From assembly GCA_003567135.1 (NCBI GenBank), contig PXAI01000311.1, positions 1-20,584 on the forward strand: a stretch of 20,584 bases of DNA, in the 5' to 3' direction. Within the stretch, counting starts at the first letter, position 1. Each line of letters opens with the position of its first letter. Below, piece by piece: positions 7,634 to 15,861 of this stretch. This DNA comes from Balneolia bacterium. GTDB taxonomy: Bacteria; Bacteroidota; Rhodothermia; Balneolales; Cyclonatronaceae. A model generated the notes under the pieces. The model saw only the letters and a list, made by a program, of their open reading frames with translations, searched no databases and was not told the DNA's origin. Made by a program: the position numbers and the translations under genes.

Positions 7634-8995
7634 TCAGGTTACGGCGTTGTATACCGTCATCGAAAGAATCAGAATGATGAGTGCAGGGCAGATAAATCTG
7701 ATGAAAATTGACCAGACCGGGAAAAACTTACTGTTGTCAACATTCTCGAAACCCTGGCGCAGTTCATCTTTAGCACGCTCCATTTTCCATACATAGCCCA
7801 GGAATATGCACATCATCAGTCCACCGAGCGGCAGGCCGATATCGCTGAAAATAAAGTCAATGGTTCCGATCAGACTGGTATCGAACGCGATAACAATGGA
7901 AATAACGGTTACGGCGCTTCCCACGTAAATAGCGGCGCGCTTTCGGCGTACCTTGTGTTCATCAATTACGTAGGATGTGGGCACTTCAAGCAGGGAAATA
8001 GAGGATGTAAGTGCCGCGATACTGAGCAGCAGGAAGAACGTTGCACCGAAGATGAGGCCGATCACGCCGCCCATGTTATGGAAGAGTTCGGGCAAAATCT
8101 GGAAGATCAGCGCCACGCCTGCAAACAGGCTTCCGTCTTCGTTGAACACCTCAACACCCTGCGCCTGCGCCATGAAGATAGCCGGCATAATGAGGAGTCC
8201 GGCCAGAAATGCGATTCCGATATCGGCAAAGGTTACATAGCCGCCAACTTCCGGAATATTCTCTTTGCGGCTCAGATATGATCCGTAGGTGATAAGCGCA
8301 CCCATCCCCAGAGATAATGAGAAGAAGGCCTGACCCAGCGCTGAGAGAATTAAATCGCCGTCAATGGCGGAAAAATCGGGAACAAGGTAAACTCTGATTC
8401 CTTCTCCGGCGCCCGGCTGGAACAGCACGTAAACGATCATAATGACCATTACGATGAGCAAAAGCGGCATCAGGAATTTTACCGTGCGCTCGATACCGTC
8501 GCTTACACCGCCGAGAATAATCCAGACGGTGAGAGCCATAAAGATGATAGCAACAGTGGCGTTTAGCAATCCATTATCCAGCGCGGATATCCACTGGGCG
8601 GCCTCCATCATACCGGCGTAGTGGAAAATCTGTTCAAAGAAATAGCTGAGCGTCCATCCGGCAACAATTACGTAGAAGGAGAGGATGGCTATACCGCACA
8701 AGACGCACCAAAAACCAACAATCGGGAAAAACTTGCTGTTGCTCAGTGCTCTGAAGGCTCCCACAGGATTTTTCTTGGAGCTTCGGCCAATGCTGAGCTC
8801 GGCTACCATCACCGGGTACCCAATGATAAAAACGAGCAGTGCGTAAACGAGCAGGAAGGCGGCGCCTCCGTTTTCAGCCATTACGGTTGGAAAGCGCCAG
8901 ATATTTCCGAGGCCGACAGCGGAGCCGGCTGCTGCGAGGACAAACCCCAGTTTAGAATTCCAGTTCCCCCGGGTATTGGTAGTTTGAGTTGCCAA
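7634..8995 (-). CDS. Sodium-dependent transporter, neurotransmitter:sodium symporter family
   Basis: Inner-membrane LeuT-fold symporter that imports an amino acid or similar solute with Na+. The 453 residues contain about 11 membrane segments (about 17-40, 45-65, 90-118, 145-165, 170-192, 218-240, 256-278, 305-335, 355-372, 383-404, 428-449), a count common for bacterial members. The unwound TM1 signature is GSAVGLGNIWRFP (24-36), followed by ENGGAAF. The start is TTG at 8995: an in-frame TGA lies 15 bp upstream with no ATG between, and the next downstream Met (residue 39) would delete TM1. No ribosome site is visible. The substrate cannot be predicted. It lies 55 bp after the debranching enzyme gene, same strand. 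Confidence 0.92.
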   Translation of the reverse strand: MATQTTNTRGNWNSKLGFVLAAAGSAVGLGNIWRFPTVMAENGGAAFLLVYALLVFIIGYPVMVAELSIGRSSKKNPVGAFRALSNSKFFPIVGFWCVLCGIAILSFYVIVAGWTLSYFFEQIFHYAGMMEAAQWISALDNGLLNATVAIIFMALTVWIILGGVSDGIERTVKFLMPLLLIVMVIMIVYVLFQPGAGEGIRVYLVPDFSAIDGDLILSALGQAFFSLSLGMGALITYGSYLSRKENIPEVGGYVTFADIGIAFLAGLLIMPAIFMAQAQGVEVFNEDGSLFAGVALIFQILPELFHNMGGVIGLIFGATFFLLLSIAALTSSISLLEVPTSYVIDEHKVRRKRAAIYVGSAVTVISIVIAFDTSLIGTIDFIFSDIGLPLGGLMMCIFLGYVWKMERAKDELRQGFENVDNSKFFPVWSIFIRFICPALIILILSMTVYNAVT

Positions 8996-9050
8996 TGGAT
9001 TAGAGTTTGTTCAGGTTGAGTTTTACAGGAATTCCGAGAAAATATTGGTT

Positions 9051-11120
9051 TTATTCGGAATTTCGCAATTTCCTCAGAATATATCCGCCAGAAGGGGGAA
9101 TTGAAAGTTTTTCCGCCGCTACATCAAAACCTTTTTTATCCGCGTGCGTTTCTGTCGCAATGATTTCCCACACGCCCTTTGGCAGCGTAAGGCTGTGCAC
9201 CGCCCAGTGATTCCCGTTCAGCGAAACGATGTAATCATACGGATCGCCGGCCGCTTCGCCGTTGATGGTACACGTAATGTGCAGGCTGTCGCTGTAATTC
9301 CAGAACTGAATCGCCTCAGGCGGTGATTTGCGCAGCGCGGGTGCATCCAGCCTGATACCGATCAATCCGCAGTAAAACTGAAAAAGGGACTGATTCTGAG
9401 AAATATCCTCAAAATTCAGGTAGTTGGTTTCGTTGTCCTTTTCGTAGCTGTTGTGGTCAATCCGGCCCGTGTAGGGATCGTGGACTTCATCATGGGGCAC
9501 AACCACTTTTGTTCGTCCCCATTCCTGACCCTCGTGGATCATGGTGATTCCCTGCGATACAAAAAGATAGAGCGCCGCAAGCCGTGCCCGGACGACCTCA
9601 TTCCGCTTAAGTTTTACCAGCTTATCGCGGCTTTTGAAAACACGCGATACTTTTTCGGTATCCAGGCCGATCCGGATGAAATCCCCCAGCGTGTAACCGT
9701 CGTGTGATTCCAGGTAATTTACCGCATGCGCCGCCGTAGTGTAGCGGCCGTTTGAGCGATCGAGCAGGGTGCCGCGCATAAAGTTTTCCAGAGCGTCGCG
9801 GGATGTTGCCGACTGCCACTCGCCGAAGATAAAACCGCGGTCATTTACGGGATCAGAGCCTTTTACGCCATTTCTGATCTGATCATTCCAGGATGGCCAC
9901 CCCCGATGCGAAAAGCCTTCAGGATCGTATCCGCCGCCCCAGGGTTCGGCAATCAGCACAACGTTGGGATTAATTTTCTGTGCTTCCTCACGAATCATGT
10001 CAACCGTTTCGCGGTCGATCAGATTGGCGAGATCAAAACGAAATCCGTCGATGTGAAACTCTTCCATCCAGTATTTGATGGATTCGACAATCATTTTCCG
10101 GCCCATTTCTGATTCAGTGCGAAAATCGTTTCCGCATCCGCTTTCCGAGAGATAGTTTCCGTTTTCATCCAGGCGAAAATAGTGTTCTTTGTCGATCAGC
10201 TTAAACGGATTGTGATCATACTGCGAAGCGTGATTGTACACCACATCCATTATTACGGTGATGCCGTTTTTATGGAAGGCTTTCACCATCTCCTTAAACT
10301 CGCGAATGGCGGCAGTGGTCTTGCCGGATACGTAGGCGGGAGCGTTATCTCCGTCGCTGGCGTAGATCGTCTCCGGGCAGAAAAAGAAGGAAGTCATATA
10401 TCCCCAGTAATTTCTGCCGTAGTAATTCCAGGTGTTAATTACGCCTTCTGAAATGGGCTCAAGATGCGGCGGTTCAAAAAGCGGAAACTTATGAAGCGGA
10501 AGCAGTTCAATGGCATTGACGCCAATTTTTTTAAGATGGTTTATTCCACCGTTTATATCATCCTCAATCAGGCCAAGATAAGTTCCCGGCTTGCTGCATC
10601 CGGAAGATTCATGTGCTGTGAGGTCTTTCAGATGCGCCTCGTAAATCACGAGATCACGCGGGTCTTCAGGGGTTACGAAATCATCGCCTTCCCAGTCGAA
10701 TTCTTCCTTTTTGAAGATCAGTGTTTTCGGAAAATGGAGATAGTGATTCCGGCTGGCGACCATCTTCGAGTAGGGATCAGCAATACAGATATCCTTTTCT
10801 GAATCTTTGAATTCGTCGGCTATCGGTACGATCCGGTATCCGTAAAACTTACCGACGTGATTTTCCTTAATCGTGACCTGCCAGATATCGCCGCCGTTTT
10901 TGTTCATCTCATGGATGATGCCGCTTTTCTGTTCGTAGTTGTGGAAAATCTCAACAAACACTTTTTCGGCGCGGGGACAAAAGAGCCTGAATTCGGTGTA
11001 ATCATCATGCGGGAAACATCCCAGCCTGATTTTCTTCCCGACCTTTTCGGCAGGTGCAGTTGCCGCCTTTGGTTCGGGCTTTACTTCTTCTTTGGGTTGC
11101 TGCTCGGTCAGTTCGTTCAT
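9051..11120 (-). CDS. GH13 alpha-1,6-glucan debranching enzyme (pullulanase/GlgX/isoamylase type)
   Basis: Predicted to hydrolyse alpha-1,6 branches in glycogen or related glucans. The 689 residues have no signal peptide, so a cytoplasmic role is expected. A charged, Pro/Ala-rich N-terminus (about 1-28) precedes a CBM48-like beta domain (about 30-130). The GH13 barrel follows, with region I DVVYNH (292-297), nucleophile Asp363 in GFRFDL, acid/base Glu392 in LIAEPWGGG, and the third Asp474 in YLESHDGYTLGD. The ESHDGYTL block and the EPWG motif point to the debranching subfamilies rather than ordinary alpha-amylase. A small beta-sandwich ends the protein. It starts 12 bp after metG, so the two are probably co-transcribed although functionally unrelated. 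Pullulanase, GlgX and isoamylase cannot be told apart from the sequence alone. Confidence 0.88.
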   Translation of the reverse strand: MNELTEQQPKEEVKPEPKAATAPAEKVGKKIRLGCFPHDDYTEFRLFCPRAEKVFVEIFHNYEQKSGIIHEMNKNGGDIWQVTIKENHVGKFYGYRIVPIADEFKDSEKDICIADPYSKMVASRNHYLHFPKTLIFKKEEFDWEGDDFVTPEDPRDLVIYEAHLKDLTAHESSGCSKPGTYLGLIEDDINGGINHLKKIGVNAIELLPLHKFPLFEPPHLEPISEGVINTWNYYGRNYWGYMTSFFFCPETIYASDGDNAPAYVSGKTTAAIREFKEMVKAFHKNGITVIMDVVYNHASQYDHNPFKLIDKEHYFRLDENGNYLSESGCGNDFRTESEMGRKMIVESIKYWMEEFHIDGFRFDLANLIDRETVDMIREEAQKINPNVVLIAEPWGGGYDPEGFSHRGWPSWNDQIRNGVKGSDPVNDRGFIFGEWQSATSRDALENFMRGTLLDRSNGRYTTAAHAVNYLESHDGYTLGDFIRIGLDTEKVSRVFKSRDKLVKLKRNEVVRARLAALYLFVSQGITMIHEGQEWGRTKVVVPHDEVHDPYTGRIDHNSYEKDNETNYLNFEDISQNQSLFQFYCGLIGIRLDAPALRKSPPEAIQFWNYSDSLHITCTINGEAAGDPYDYIVSLNGNHWAVHSLTLPKGVWEIIATETHADKKGFDVAAEKLSIPPSGGYILRKLRNSE

Positions 11121-11132
11121 TCAGTTTCTCAA

Positions 11133-13166
11133 TCAGGAAATAGAAGATCCGGGCTCAGCGTCGGTCTCAACGAAACTTAGCGATGAATCGGCTGGATTTT
11201 CGGCCATCAGAATCATACCCTTGCTTTCCACGCCCATAATTTTTCGTGGCTTGAGATTTGCCACAACGCAAACACGCTTGCCGGGCAGATCATCGGGCTC
11301 AAAATATTCAGCAATGCCGCTGACCACCGTCCTGGTCTCATAGCCAAGATTCACGGTCAGTTTGAGTAGCTTTTTCGATTTTTTGATTTTCTCCGCAGCT
11401 ACGATTTCGCCCACGCGAAGATCCTGCTTCATAAAATCATCAAACTCGAAGGGTTCTTTTTCTTCAGCGTATTCAACCGAAGCGGGCGCCGCTGATTCTT
11501 CCGTGGTCTTCAATTTGTCAAATTGTTTTTGGATGATCTCATCCTCCAGTTTTTTAAACAGGATTTCACCGGCTGAAACTTCGGTTCCCGGTTTTACCAT
11601 TTCGGGGTGGACTTCATCCCACTGCAAAATATCTGCAAGCGAAAGCGACTTCCTGATTTTTTTACACGCATCCGGGATAACGGGGAAGAAGTAAACCGAA
11701 AGCGCAGCCGCTAATTGAGCAGAGACGTGCAACGTATTACCGCATTTTTCAGGATCGGTTTTGCGCGTATGCCAGGGCTCTGATTCCGTAAAATACTTAT
11801 TCGCAGCGCGCGCCAGATTCATCGTCTGAGAAACGGCATCGCGCAGTTTGAACTTCTCGTACGCTTCAGAAATGCCTTCGCCGTACTTTTTGATCGAGTT
11901 GAGGATTTCAAGGTCTTTTTTATCCGGATTCACCAGCGGCGGAACCTGCTTATCGAAAAAGCGGTCGATGAAGCTGAACGTGCGGAATACAAAATTCCCG
12001 AGGATGTCGGCCAGTTCACTGTTTACGCGGGTCTGGAAATCTTTCCAGGAGAAATCGCTGTCCTTGGTTTCCGGAAGCGTGGTTGCCAGGCTGTATCGCA
12101 GCTGATCGGGCTCAAACTCTTCGAGATACTCGTGCAGCCAGACGGCCCATCCTCTGGAAGTTGAGAGCTTTTGACCTTCGAGATTCAGAAATTCGTTTGC
12201 CGGTACGTTTTTCGGAAGGATGTAATCCCCGTGCGCCTTCAGCATGGCTGGGAACATGATGCAGTGAAAAACGATGTTATCCTTGCCGATAAAGTGGACG
12301 AGCTCGGTTTCCTCATCCTGCCAGAAAAGCTTCCATCCTTCAGGATCACCGACTTGTGCGGCCCATTCCACCGTGGCGGAAATGTAGCCGATGGGTGCAT
12401 CAAACCAGACGTAAAGCACCTTGCCGTCGGCGCCCTCAACCGGAACGGGAACGCCCCACTTCAGATCGCGCGTAACGGCACGGTCGCCGAGTCCGCCGTC
12501 GAGCCAGCTGCGGCACTGTCCGGTAACATTGGGTTTCCAGTCTTTTTTGGAATCGATCCACTCTTTGAGCCAGTCCTGAAAATTGCCGAGCGGGATGTAC
12601 CAGTGCTCGGTTTCACGCATTTCCGGTTTCTCGCCGGACAGCACGCTCACGGGATCAATCAGTTCAGAAGGAGAGAGCGACGCTCCGCATTTTTCGCACT
12701 GATCGCCGAACGCCTCGGTATAACCACATTTGGGACACGTTCCCTTGATATAGCGGTCGGCAAGGAACATATCCGCTTTGGCATCATAAAACTGGTTTTC
12801 GGTTTTCTTGGTGAAAACGCCGTCGTCGTACAGTTTTTTGAAAAATTTCTGAGAGATTTCGCGATGCGTCCGGGAGCTGGTGCGTCCGTAATAATCAAAG
12901 CTGATTCCAAACTTTTCGAATACATCGGCGTTCATCGTGTGGTATTTATCCACCACGTCCTGCGGCGTAACGCCGGCTTTATCGGCGGCAATGGTTATCG
13001 GAACGCCGTGTTCATCAGAACCGCAAATAAAGAGGACTTCATCGTTGATGAGGCGTTTGTAGCGTACGTAAATATCTGCAGGCAGGTAAGCGCCGGCCAT
13101 GTGCCCAAGGTGAATTGGCCCGTTTGCGTAGGGCAGGGCGGCCGTCACCATTATTCTTTTCGACAT
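11133..13166 (-). CDS. metG: Methionyl-tRNA synthetase with C-terminal tRNA-binding domain
   Basis: Charges tRNA-Met. The 677 residues match the long, dimeric bacterial form. The Rossmann catalytic domain starts RIMVTAALPYANGPIHLGH, with the HIGH motif as HLGH (19-22). The zinc knuckle is CPKC (144-147) plus CEKC (157-160). The KMSKS loop is KLSTS (333-337), lacking the second lysine. A helical anticodon-binding domain follows (about 380-540), and an EMAPII/Arc1p-like OB domain ends the protein (about 578-677, from FMKQDLRVGEIV to GMILMAENP). The zinc ligands and catalytic motifs look intact, so the enzyme should be active. A candidate promoter lies at 13215-13247. Confidence 0.97.
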   Translation of the reverse strand: MSKRIMVTAALPYANGPIHLGHMAGAYLPADIYVRYKRLINDEVLFICGSDEHGVPITIAADKAGVTPQDVVDKYHTMNADVFEKFGISFDYYGRTSSRTHREISQKFFKKLYDDGVFTKKTENQFYDAKADMFLADRYIKGTCPKCGYTEAFGDQCEKCGASLSPSELIDPVSVLSGEKPEMRETEHWYIPLGNFQDWLKEWIDSKKDWKPNVTGQCRSWLDGGLGDRAVTRDLKWGVPVPVEGADGKVLYVWFDAPIGYISATVEWAAQVGDPEGWKLFWQDEETELVHFIGKDNIVFHCIMFPAMLKAHGDYILPKNVPANEFLNLEGQKLSTSRGWAVWLHEYLEEFEPDQLRYSLATTLPETKDSDFSWKDFQTRVNSELADILGNFVFRTFSFIDRFFDKQVPPLVNPDKKDLEILNSIKKYGEGISEAYEKFKLRDAVSQTMNLARAANKYFTESEPWHTRKTDPEKCGNTLHVSAQLAAALSVYFFPVIPDACKKIRKSLSLADILQWDEVHPEMVKPGTEVSAGEILFKKLEDEIIQKQFDKLKTTEESAAPASVEYAEEKEPFEFDDFMKQDLRVGEIVAAEKIKKSKKLLKLTVNLGYETRTVVSGIAEYFEPDDLPGKRVCVVANLKPRKIMGVESKGMILMAENPADSSLSFVETDAEPGSSIS

Positions 13167-13214
13167 TGATTAAATAAACTCTGGTCTTTTAATATCGTTG
13201 CTAAAAGCGAATCG

Positions 13215-13247
13215 TAAAACTATGGTTGTCCTTCAGTAGCGGACAAA
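13215..13247 (-). promoter_or_regulatory. Candidate FCB-type promoter for metG
   Basis: Read on the minus strand, TTTG (13247-13244) is followed after 21 nt by TAGTTTTA (13222-13215), close to the Bacteroidota -33/-7 pattern TTTG...TAnnTTTG (last base differs). It lies about 50 bp upstream of the metG start. The match is weak, and the -33 element also sits in a short 6-bp inverted repeat (TTGTCC/GGACAA). Confidence 0.35.
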
Positions 13248-13294
13248 TGATCAATATACACCACTATCATCTAAAATGACAGTTTTATAACGGC

Positions 13295-13828
13295 TCAGGA
13301 TGAGAAGCGAAGCAGTAAATGATACAGGAAAATTCCGATCGATACGGATACGTTAAACGAGTGCTTTTCGCCGTATTGGGGCACTTCAAGGATGATATCG
13401 CATTTTTTCAGGACATCTTCATCCACGCCGGTAACCTCATTGCCGAATATGACGCACCACCTGGAATTTTTCGGGGTATTGAACTCCGTAAGCAGTTCGC
13501 TTTCCGAGGTTTGCTCTGCGGCGGCAAATTTGTATCCGCGGGATTTCAGTTCTTCGTAAGCCTGATCAAAATCTTCCCGGTATTCCCAGTGTACGGTTTC
13601 ATCAGCACCAAGCGCCGTTTTTGAAATTTCAGGACGCGGAGGAGCCGGGGTGTAACCGGTAAGCCAGAGTTCGCCAACGCCCAGCGCGTCGCAGCTTCGG
13701 AATGCTGATCCCGTATTGTGCATACTGCGGATATTATGAAGCAGAACAACCAGGCTGCCCATTTCGTCGGGAGCCTTTCGTTTTTTGTTAAGCTGATGGA
13801 TCTCTCTGGTAGTGCGTTTCAGCCGCAT
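13295..13828 (-). CDS. SpoU/TrmH-family RNA 2'-O-methyltransferase
   Basis: SAM-dependent methyltransferase of the SPOUT class, acting on tRNA or rRNA ribose. At 177 residues it holds a single SPOUT domain with no extra RNA-binding domain. Motif 1 is HNIRSMHNTGSAFRS (31-45), with the substrate-binding Asn32 and Arg44 region. Motif 2 is VIFGNEVTGVD (126-136). Motif 3, in the knotted tail, is LEVPQYGEKHSFNVSVSIGI (147-166). The PQ-G-K-SFNVSV ending is the family hallmark. The lysine-rich first 20 residues could help RNA contact. It is the first gene of the minus block, divergent from greA, with no ribosome site before ATG 13828. The exact target nucleotide (for example Gm18 for TrmH) cannot be told from sequence. 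Confidence 0.92.
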   Translation of the reverse strand: MRLKRTTREIHQLNKKRKAPDEMGSLVVLLHNIRSMHNTGSAFRSCDALGVGELWLTGYTPAPPRPEISKTALGADETVHWEYREDFDQAYEELKSRGYKFAAAEQTSESELLTEFNTPKNSRWCVIFGNEVTGVDEDVLKKCDIILEVPQYGEKHSFNVSVSIGIFLYHLLLRFSS

Positions 13829-13885
13829 GGATAAAGCCGGTGTTTTGTCGTGGTTAGCCTAGCAGGGATTATGTAATCAGCTGCG

Positions 13886-13917
13886 TTCGAACTAACCAAA
13901 TTAATTCAGTATATTTG
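13886..13917 (+). promoter_or_regulatory. Candidate FCB-type promoter for greA
   Basis: The -7 element TATATTTG (13910-13917) is a perfect fit to TAnnTTTG, and TTCG (13886-13889) lies 20 nt upstream at the -33 position (consensus TTTG, one mismatch). Transcription would begin near 13923, only about 17 nt before the terminator-like hairpin, leaving a leader of roughly 125 nt ahead of greA. The consensus is known from Bacteroidota; its use here is inferred. Confidence 0.55.
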
Positions 13918-13939
13918 AATTGATATTAGAAATTTAATT

Positions 13940-13972
13940 CCGGCTCTCAGCTAAGCTGATGCCGGTTTTTTT
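13940..13972 (+). terminator. Intrinsic-terminator-like hairpin in the greA leader (possible attenuator)
   Basis: CCGGC (13940-13944) pairs with GCCGG (13961-13965), and inside it TCAGC (13947-13951) pairs with GCTGA (13955-13959) over a TAA loop. Seven Ts (13966-13972) follow immediately. Only the plus strand has the T-run. No plus-strand gene precedes it, so it cannot be terminating an upstream operon; trmH is divergent. It lies between the probable greA promoter and the greA start, so it should end a short leader RNA or attenuate greA. Confidence 0.75.
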
Positions 13973-13983
13973 ATGATGTCACG

Positions 13984-13998
13984 CCGGCAAAACGCCGG
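13984..13998 (+). promoter_or_regulatory. Second leader hairpin, able to pair with the terminator arm
   Basis: CCGGC (13984-13988) and GCCGG (13994-13998) flank an AAAAC loop. These are the same 5-mers as the terminator arms upstream. The terminator's 3' arm with its preceding T (TGCCGG, 13960-13965) can pair instead with CCGGCA (13984-13989), which would break the terminator. That gives a classic switch of mutually exclusive structures. Pairing is visible in the sequence; function is inference. Confidence 0.45.
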
Positions 13999-14049
13999 TC
14001 GCGGCAACAAATCAATTGTAACTGATTAAACTTAACAAAGCAACAAGAC

Positions 14050-14523
14050 GTGAAAGTAACATATTTCTCTCAGGAAGGACTCGACAAACTCAGAAAAGAA
14101 CTCCGTTTTCTGAAAACGGATGAGCGCAGGCGAATTGCGGAAGAAATTGATGAAGCCCGTTCAAAAGGCGATTTGAGCGAAAACGCTGAATACGACGCGG
14201 CCAAAGAGGCTCAGGGACATCTCGAAAAAAGAATTGCGGAACTTGAGGAGAGTCTTTCAAACGCGCGTGTGGTTGATGAAAAAAATATTGACGATTCAAA
14301 AGTCTACATTCTTTCGACTGTAACGATTCTGAATAAAAAAACGAACAAGCAGATGAAATACACCCTCGTTTCCAAAGAGGAAGCCGATTTTGCTCAGGGC
14401 AAGATCTCGGTGGATTCTCCGATCGGAAGCGCGCTGCTTGGAAAGGAAAAAGGGGAAACTGTTTCCGTTAAAGTTCCGGCCGGAATGCTCGAACTGGAAA
14501 TCCAAAATATTGAACGTAATTAA
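14050..14523 (+). CDS. greA: Transcription elongation factor GreA
   Basis: Enters the RNA polymerase secondary channel and stimulates cleavage of backtracked RNA. The 157 residues are the standard length. The N-terminal coiled coil (about 8-75) carries the acidic tip GDLSENAEYDAA, with Asp41 and Glu44 in the positions known to be essential in E. coli GreA. The C-terminal FKBP-like domain (about 80-157) includes SVDSPIGSALLGKEKGETV. The start is GTG at 14050: an in-frame TGA lies at 14023-14025 with no ATG between, and the GTG gives the normal N-terminus MKVTYFSQEG. No strong ribosome site is seen. Its leader contains a terminator-like hairpin (13940-13972). ugd follows after 12 bp with no terminator, so greA may lead a long operon. 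Confidence 0.96.
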   Translation: MKVTYFSQEGLDKLRKELRFLKTDERRRIAEEIDEARSKGDLSENAEYDAAKEAQGHLEKRIAELEESLSNARVVDEKNIDDSKVYILSTVTILNKKTNKQMKYTLVSKEEADFAQGKISVDSPIGSALLGKEKGETVSVKVPAGMLELEIQNIERN

Positions 14524-14535
14524 AATCTGTTATTT

Positions 14536-15861
14536 ATGAATATTGCTGTAATTGGAACAGGGTATGTGGGGTTGGTTACCGGCACCTGTTTCGCTGACTC
14601 CGGTAACAATGTAATTTGTGTTGATAATAACCCCGATAAACTGGCGAAGCTGAAAAAAGGCGAAGTGCCGATTTACGAGCCCGGCCTGGAAACAATGTTC
14701 CAGCGCTCGATTCGGGAAAAGCGAATTACCTTCACAGACAGCCTGGCTGATGCCGTAAACGCCAGCGAAATCATTTTTCTGTGTCTGCCTACGCCTCCGG
14801 GTGCCGATGGTCAGGCCGATTTGAGCTTCGTTCTGAACGTAGCCAGCGAAATCGGCGAAATAATTTCCGATTACAAAATTATCGTAAACAAAAGCACGGT
14901 TCCGGTCGGCACAGCCGATAAAGTGCATGAGAGAATTTCGCAGAAAACCGACGTTGAATTCGACGTCGTTTCCAATCCTGAATTCCTGCGCGAAGGTGCC
15001 GCCGTGGATGACTTTATGCGTCCGGAGCGGGTTGTGGTTGGTACTTCCAGCGAGCGCGCTCAGGAGCGTATGCAGCTGCTTTACGAGCCTTTCGTAAGAA
15101 GCGGAAACCCGATCATTTTTATGGATGAAAGAAGCTCGGAGCTGACCAAATACGCCGCTAACGCGTTTCTGGCTACAAAAATCTCCTTTATGAACGAGAT
15201 TGCAAACATCTGCGAAAAAGTAGGAGCGGATGTGGATAACGTGCGTCGCGGTATCGGTACCGACAGCCGGATCGGAAAACGTTTCCTCTTCGCCGGAATC
15301 GGATACGGCGGAAGCTGTTTCCCGAAAGACGTACAGGCTCTGGATTACACATCAGATGAATACGGCTACGATTTCAAGATTCTGAAATCTGTGATCCACG
15401 TAAATGACCTTCAGAAACTTACGATGGTTGAGAAGGTAAAAGAGTTTTACGGGGATGATCTGAAAGCAAAGAAATTCGGCGTTTGGGGACTCGCCTTCAA
15501 ACCTGAAACCGATGACGTTCGCGAAGCGCCTGCTATCTACATTATTCAGGCGCTGCTGGATGCCGGTGCCGAAGTAAACGCGTACGATCCTGAGGCCATT
15601 GAAACGTTCAAAGTGGGTATCGGAGAGAAGTACGCTTCGAAGATTAATTTTAAAAGTGACCAGACCAGCGTAATAGAGGATGTCGATGCGCTGCTGATTT
15701 GCACCGAGTGGAACGAGTTTCGCCGTCCTGATTTCGAAACGTTCAAAAAGAATATGAAAGCCCCGGTTATTTTTGACGGCCGGAATCTGTATAATCCTGA
15801 CAGAGCTGAAGAGTTCGGCTTAACGTACATCAGCGTAGGAAGAAGGAGTGCAAATGTCTAA
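14536..15861 (+). CDS. ugd: UDP-glucose 6-dehydrogenase
   Basis: Oxidises UDP-glucose to UDP-glucuronate with two NAD+, supplying glycan synthesis; cytosolic. The 441 residues match the family. The NAD-binding Rossmann motif is IGTGYVGLVTG (6-16). Other landmarks are NKSTVPVGT (118-126), EFLREGAAVDDF (149-160), and the catalytic Cys261 in GYGGSCFPKDV with Lys215 in FLATK. The C-terminal NAD-domain half has GLAFKPETDDVREAP. It lies 12 bp after greA, and its stop overlaps the uxs start by 8 bp (ATGTCTAA), so its product feeds directly to the next enzyme. Confidence 0.96.
   Translation: MNIAVIGTGYVGLVTGTCFADSGNNVICVDNNPDKLAKLKKGEVPIYEPGLETMFQRSIREKRITFTDSLADAVNASEIIFLCLPTPPGADGQADLSFVLNVASEIGEIISDYKIIVNKSTVPVGTADKVHERISQKTDVEFDVVSNPEFLREGAAVDDFMRPERVVVGTSSERAQERMQLLYEPFVRSGNPIIFMDERSSELTKYAANAFLATKISFMNEIANICEKVGADVDNVRRGIGTDSRIGKRFLFAGIGYGGSCFPKDVQALDYTSDEYGYDFKILKSVIHVNDLQKLTMVEKVKEFYGDDLKAKKFGVWGLAFKPETDDVREAPAIYIIQALLDAGAEVNAYDPEAIETFKVGIGEKYASKINFKSDQTSVIEDVDALLICTEWNEFRRPDFETFKKNMKAPVIFDGRNLYNPDRAEEFGLTYISVGRRSANV
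15843..15848 (+). promoter_or_regulatory. Shine-Dalgarno site deciding the uxs start
   Basis: AAGGAG lies 5 nt before ATG 15854. An upstream in-frame GTG at 15848 would overlap this site and add only two residues, so ATG 15854 is preferred. Confidence 0.65.

Noticed and set aside
9030..9062. 8-bp inverted repeat AATTCCGA/TCGGAATT at the end of the debranching gene
   Set aside because: The loop is 17 nt and no T-run follows on the minus strand; one arm is within the coding end. Not convincing as a terminator.
12171..13169. 332-residue open frame antisense to metG
   Set aside because: It lies entirely opposite a well-conserved gene, has no recognisable domain and follows the codon-position pattern of the opposite strand; a shadow frame.
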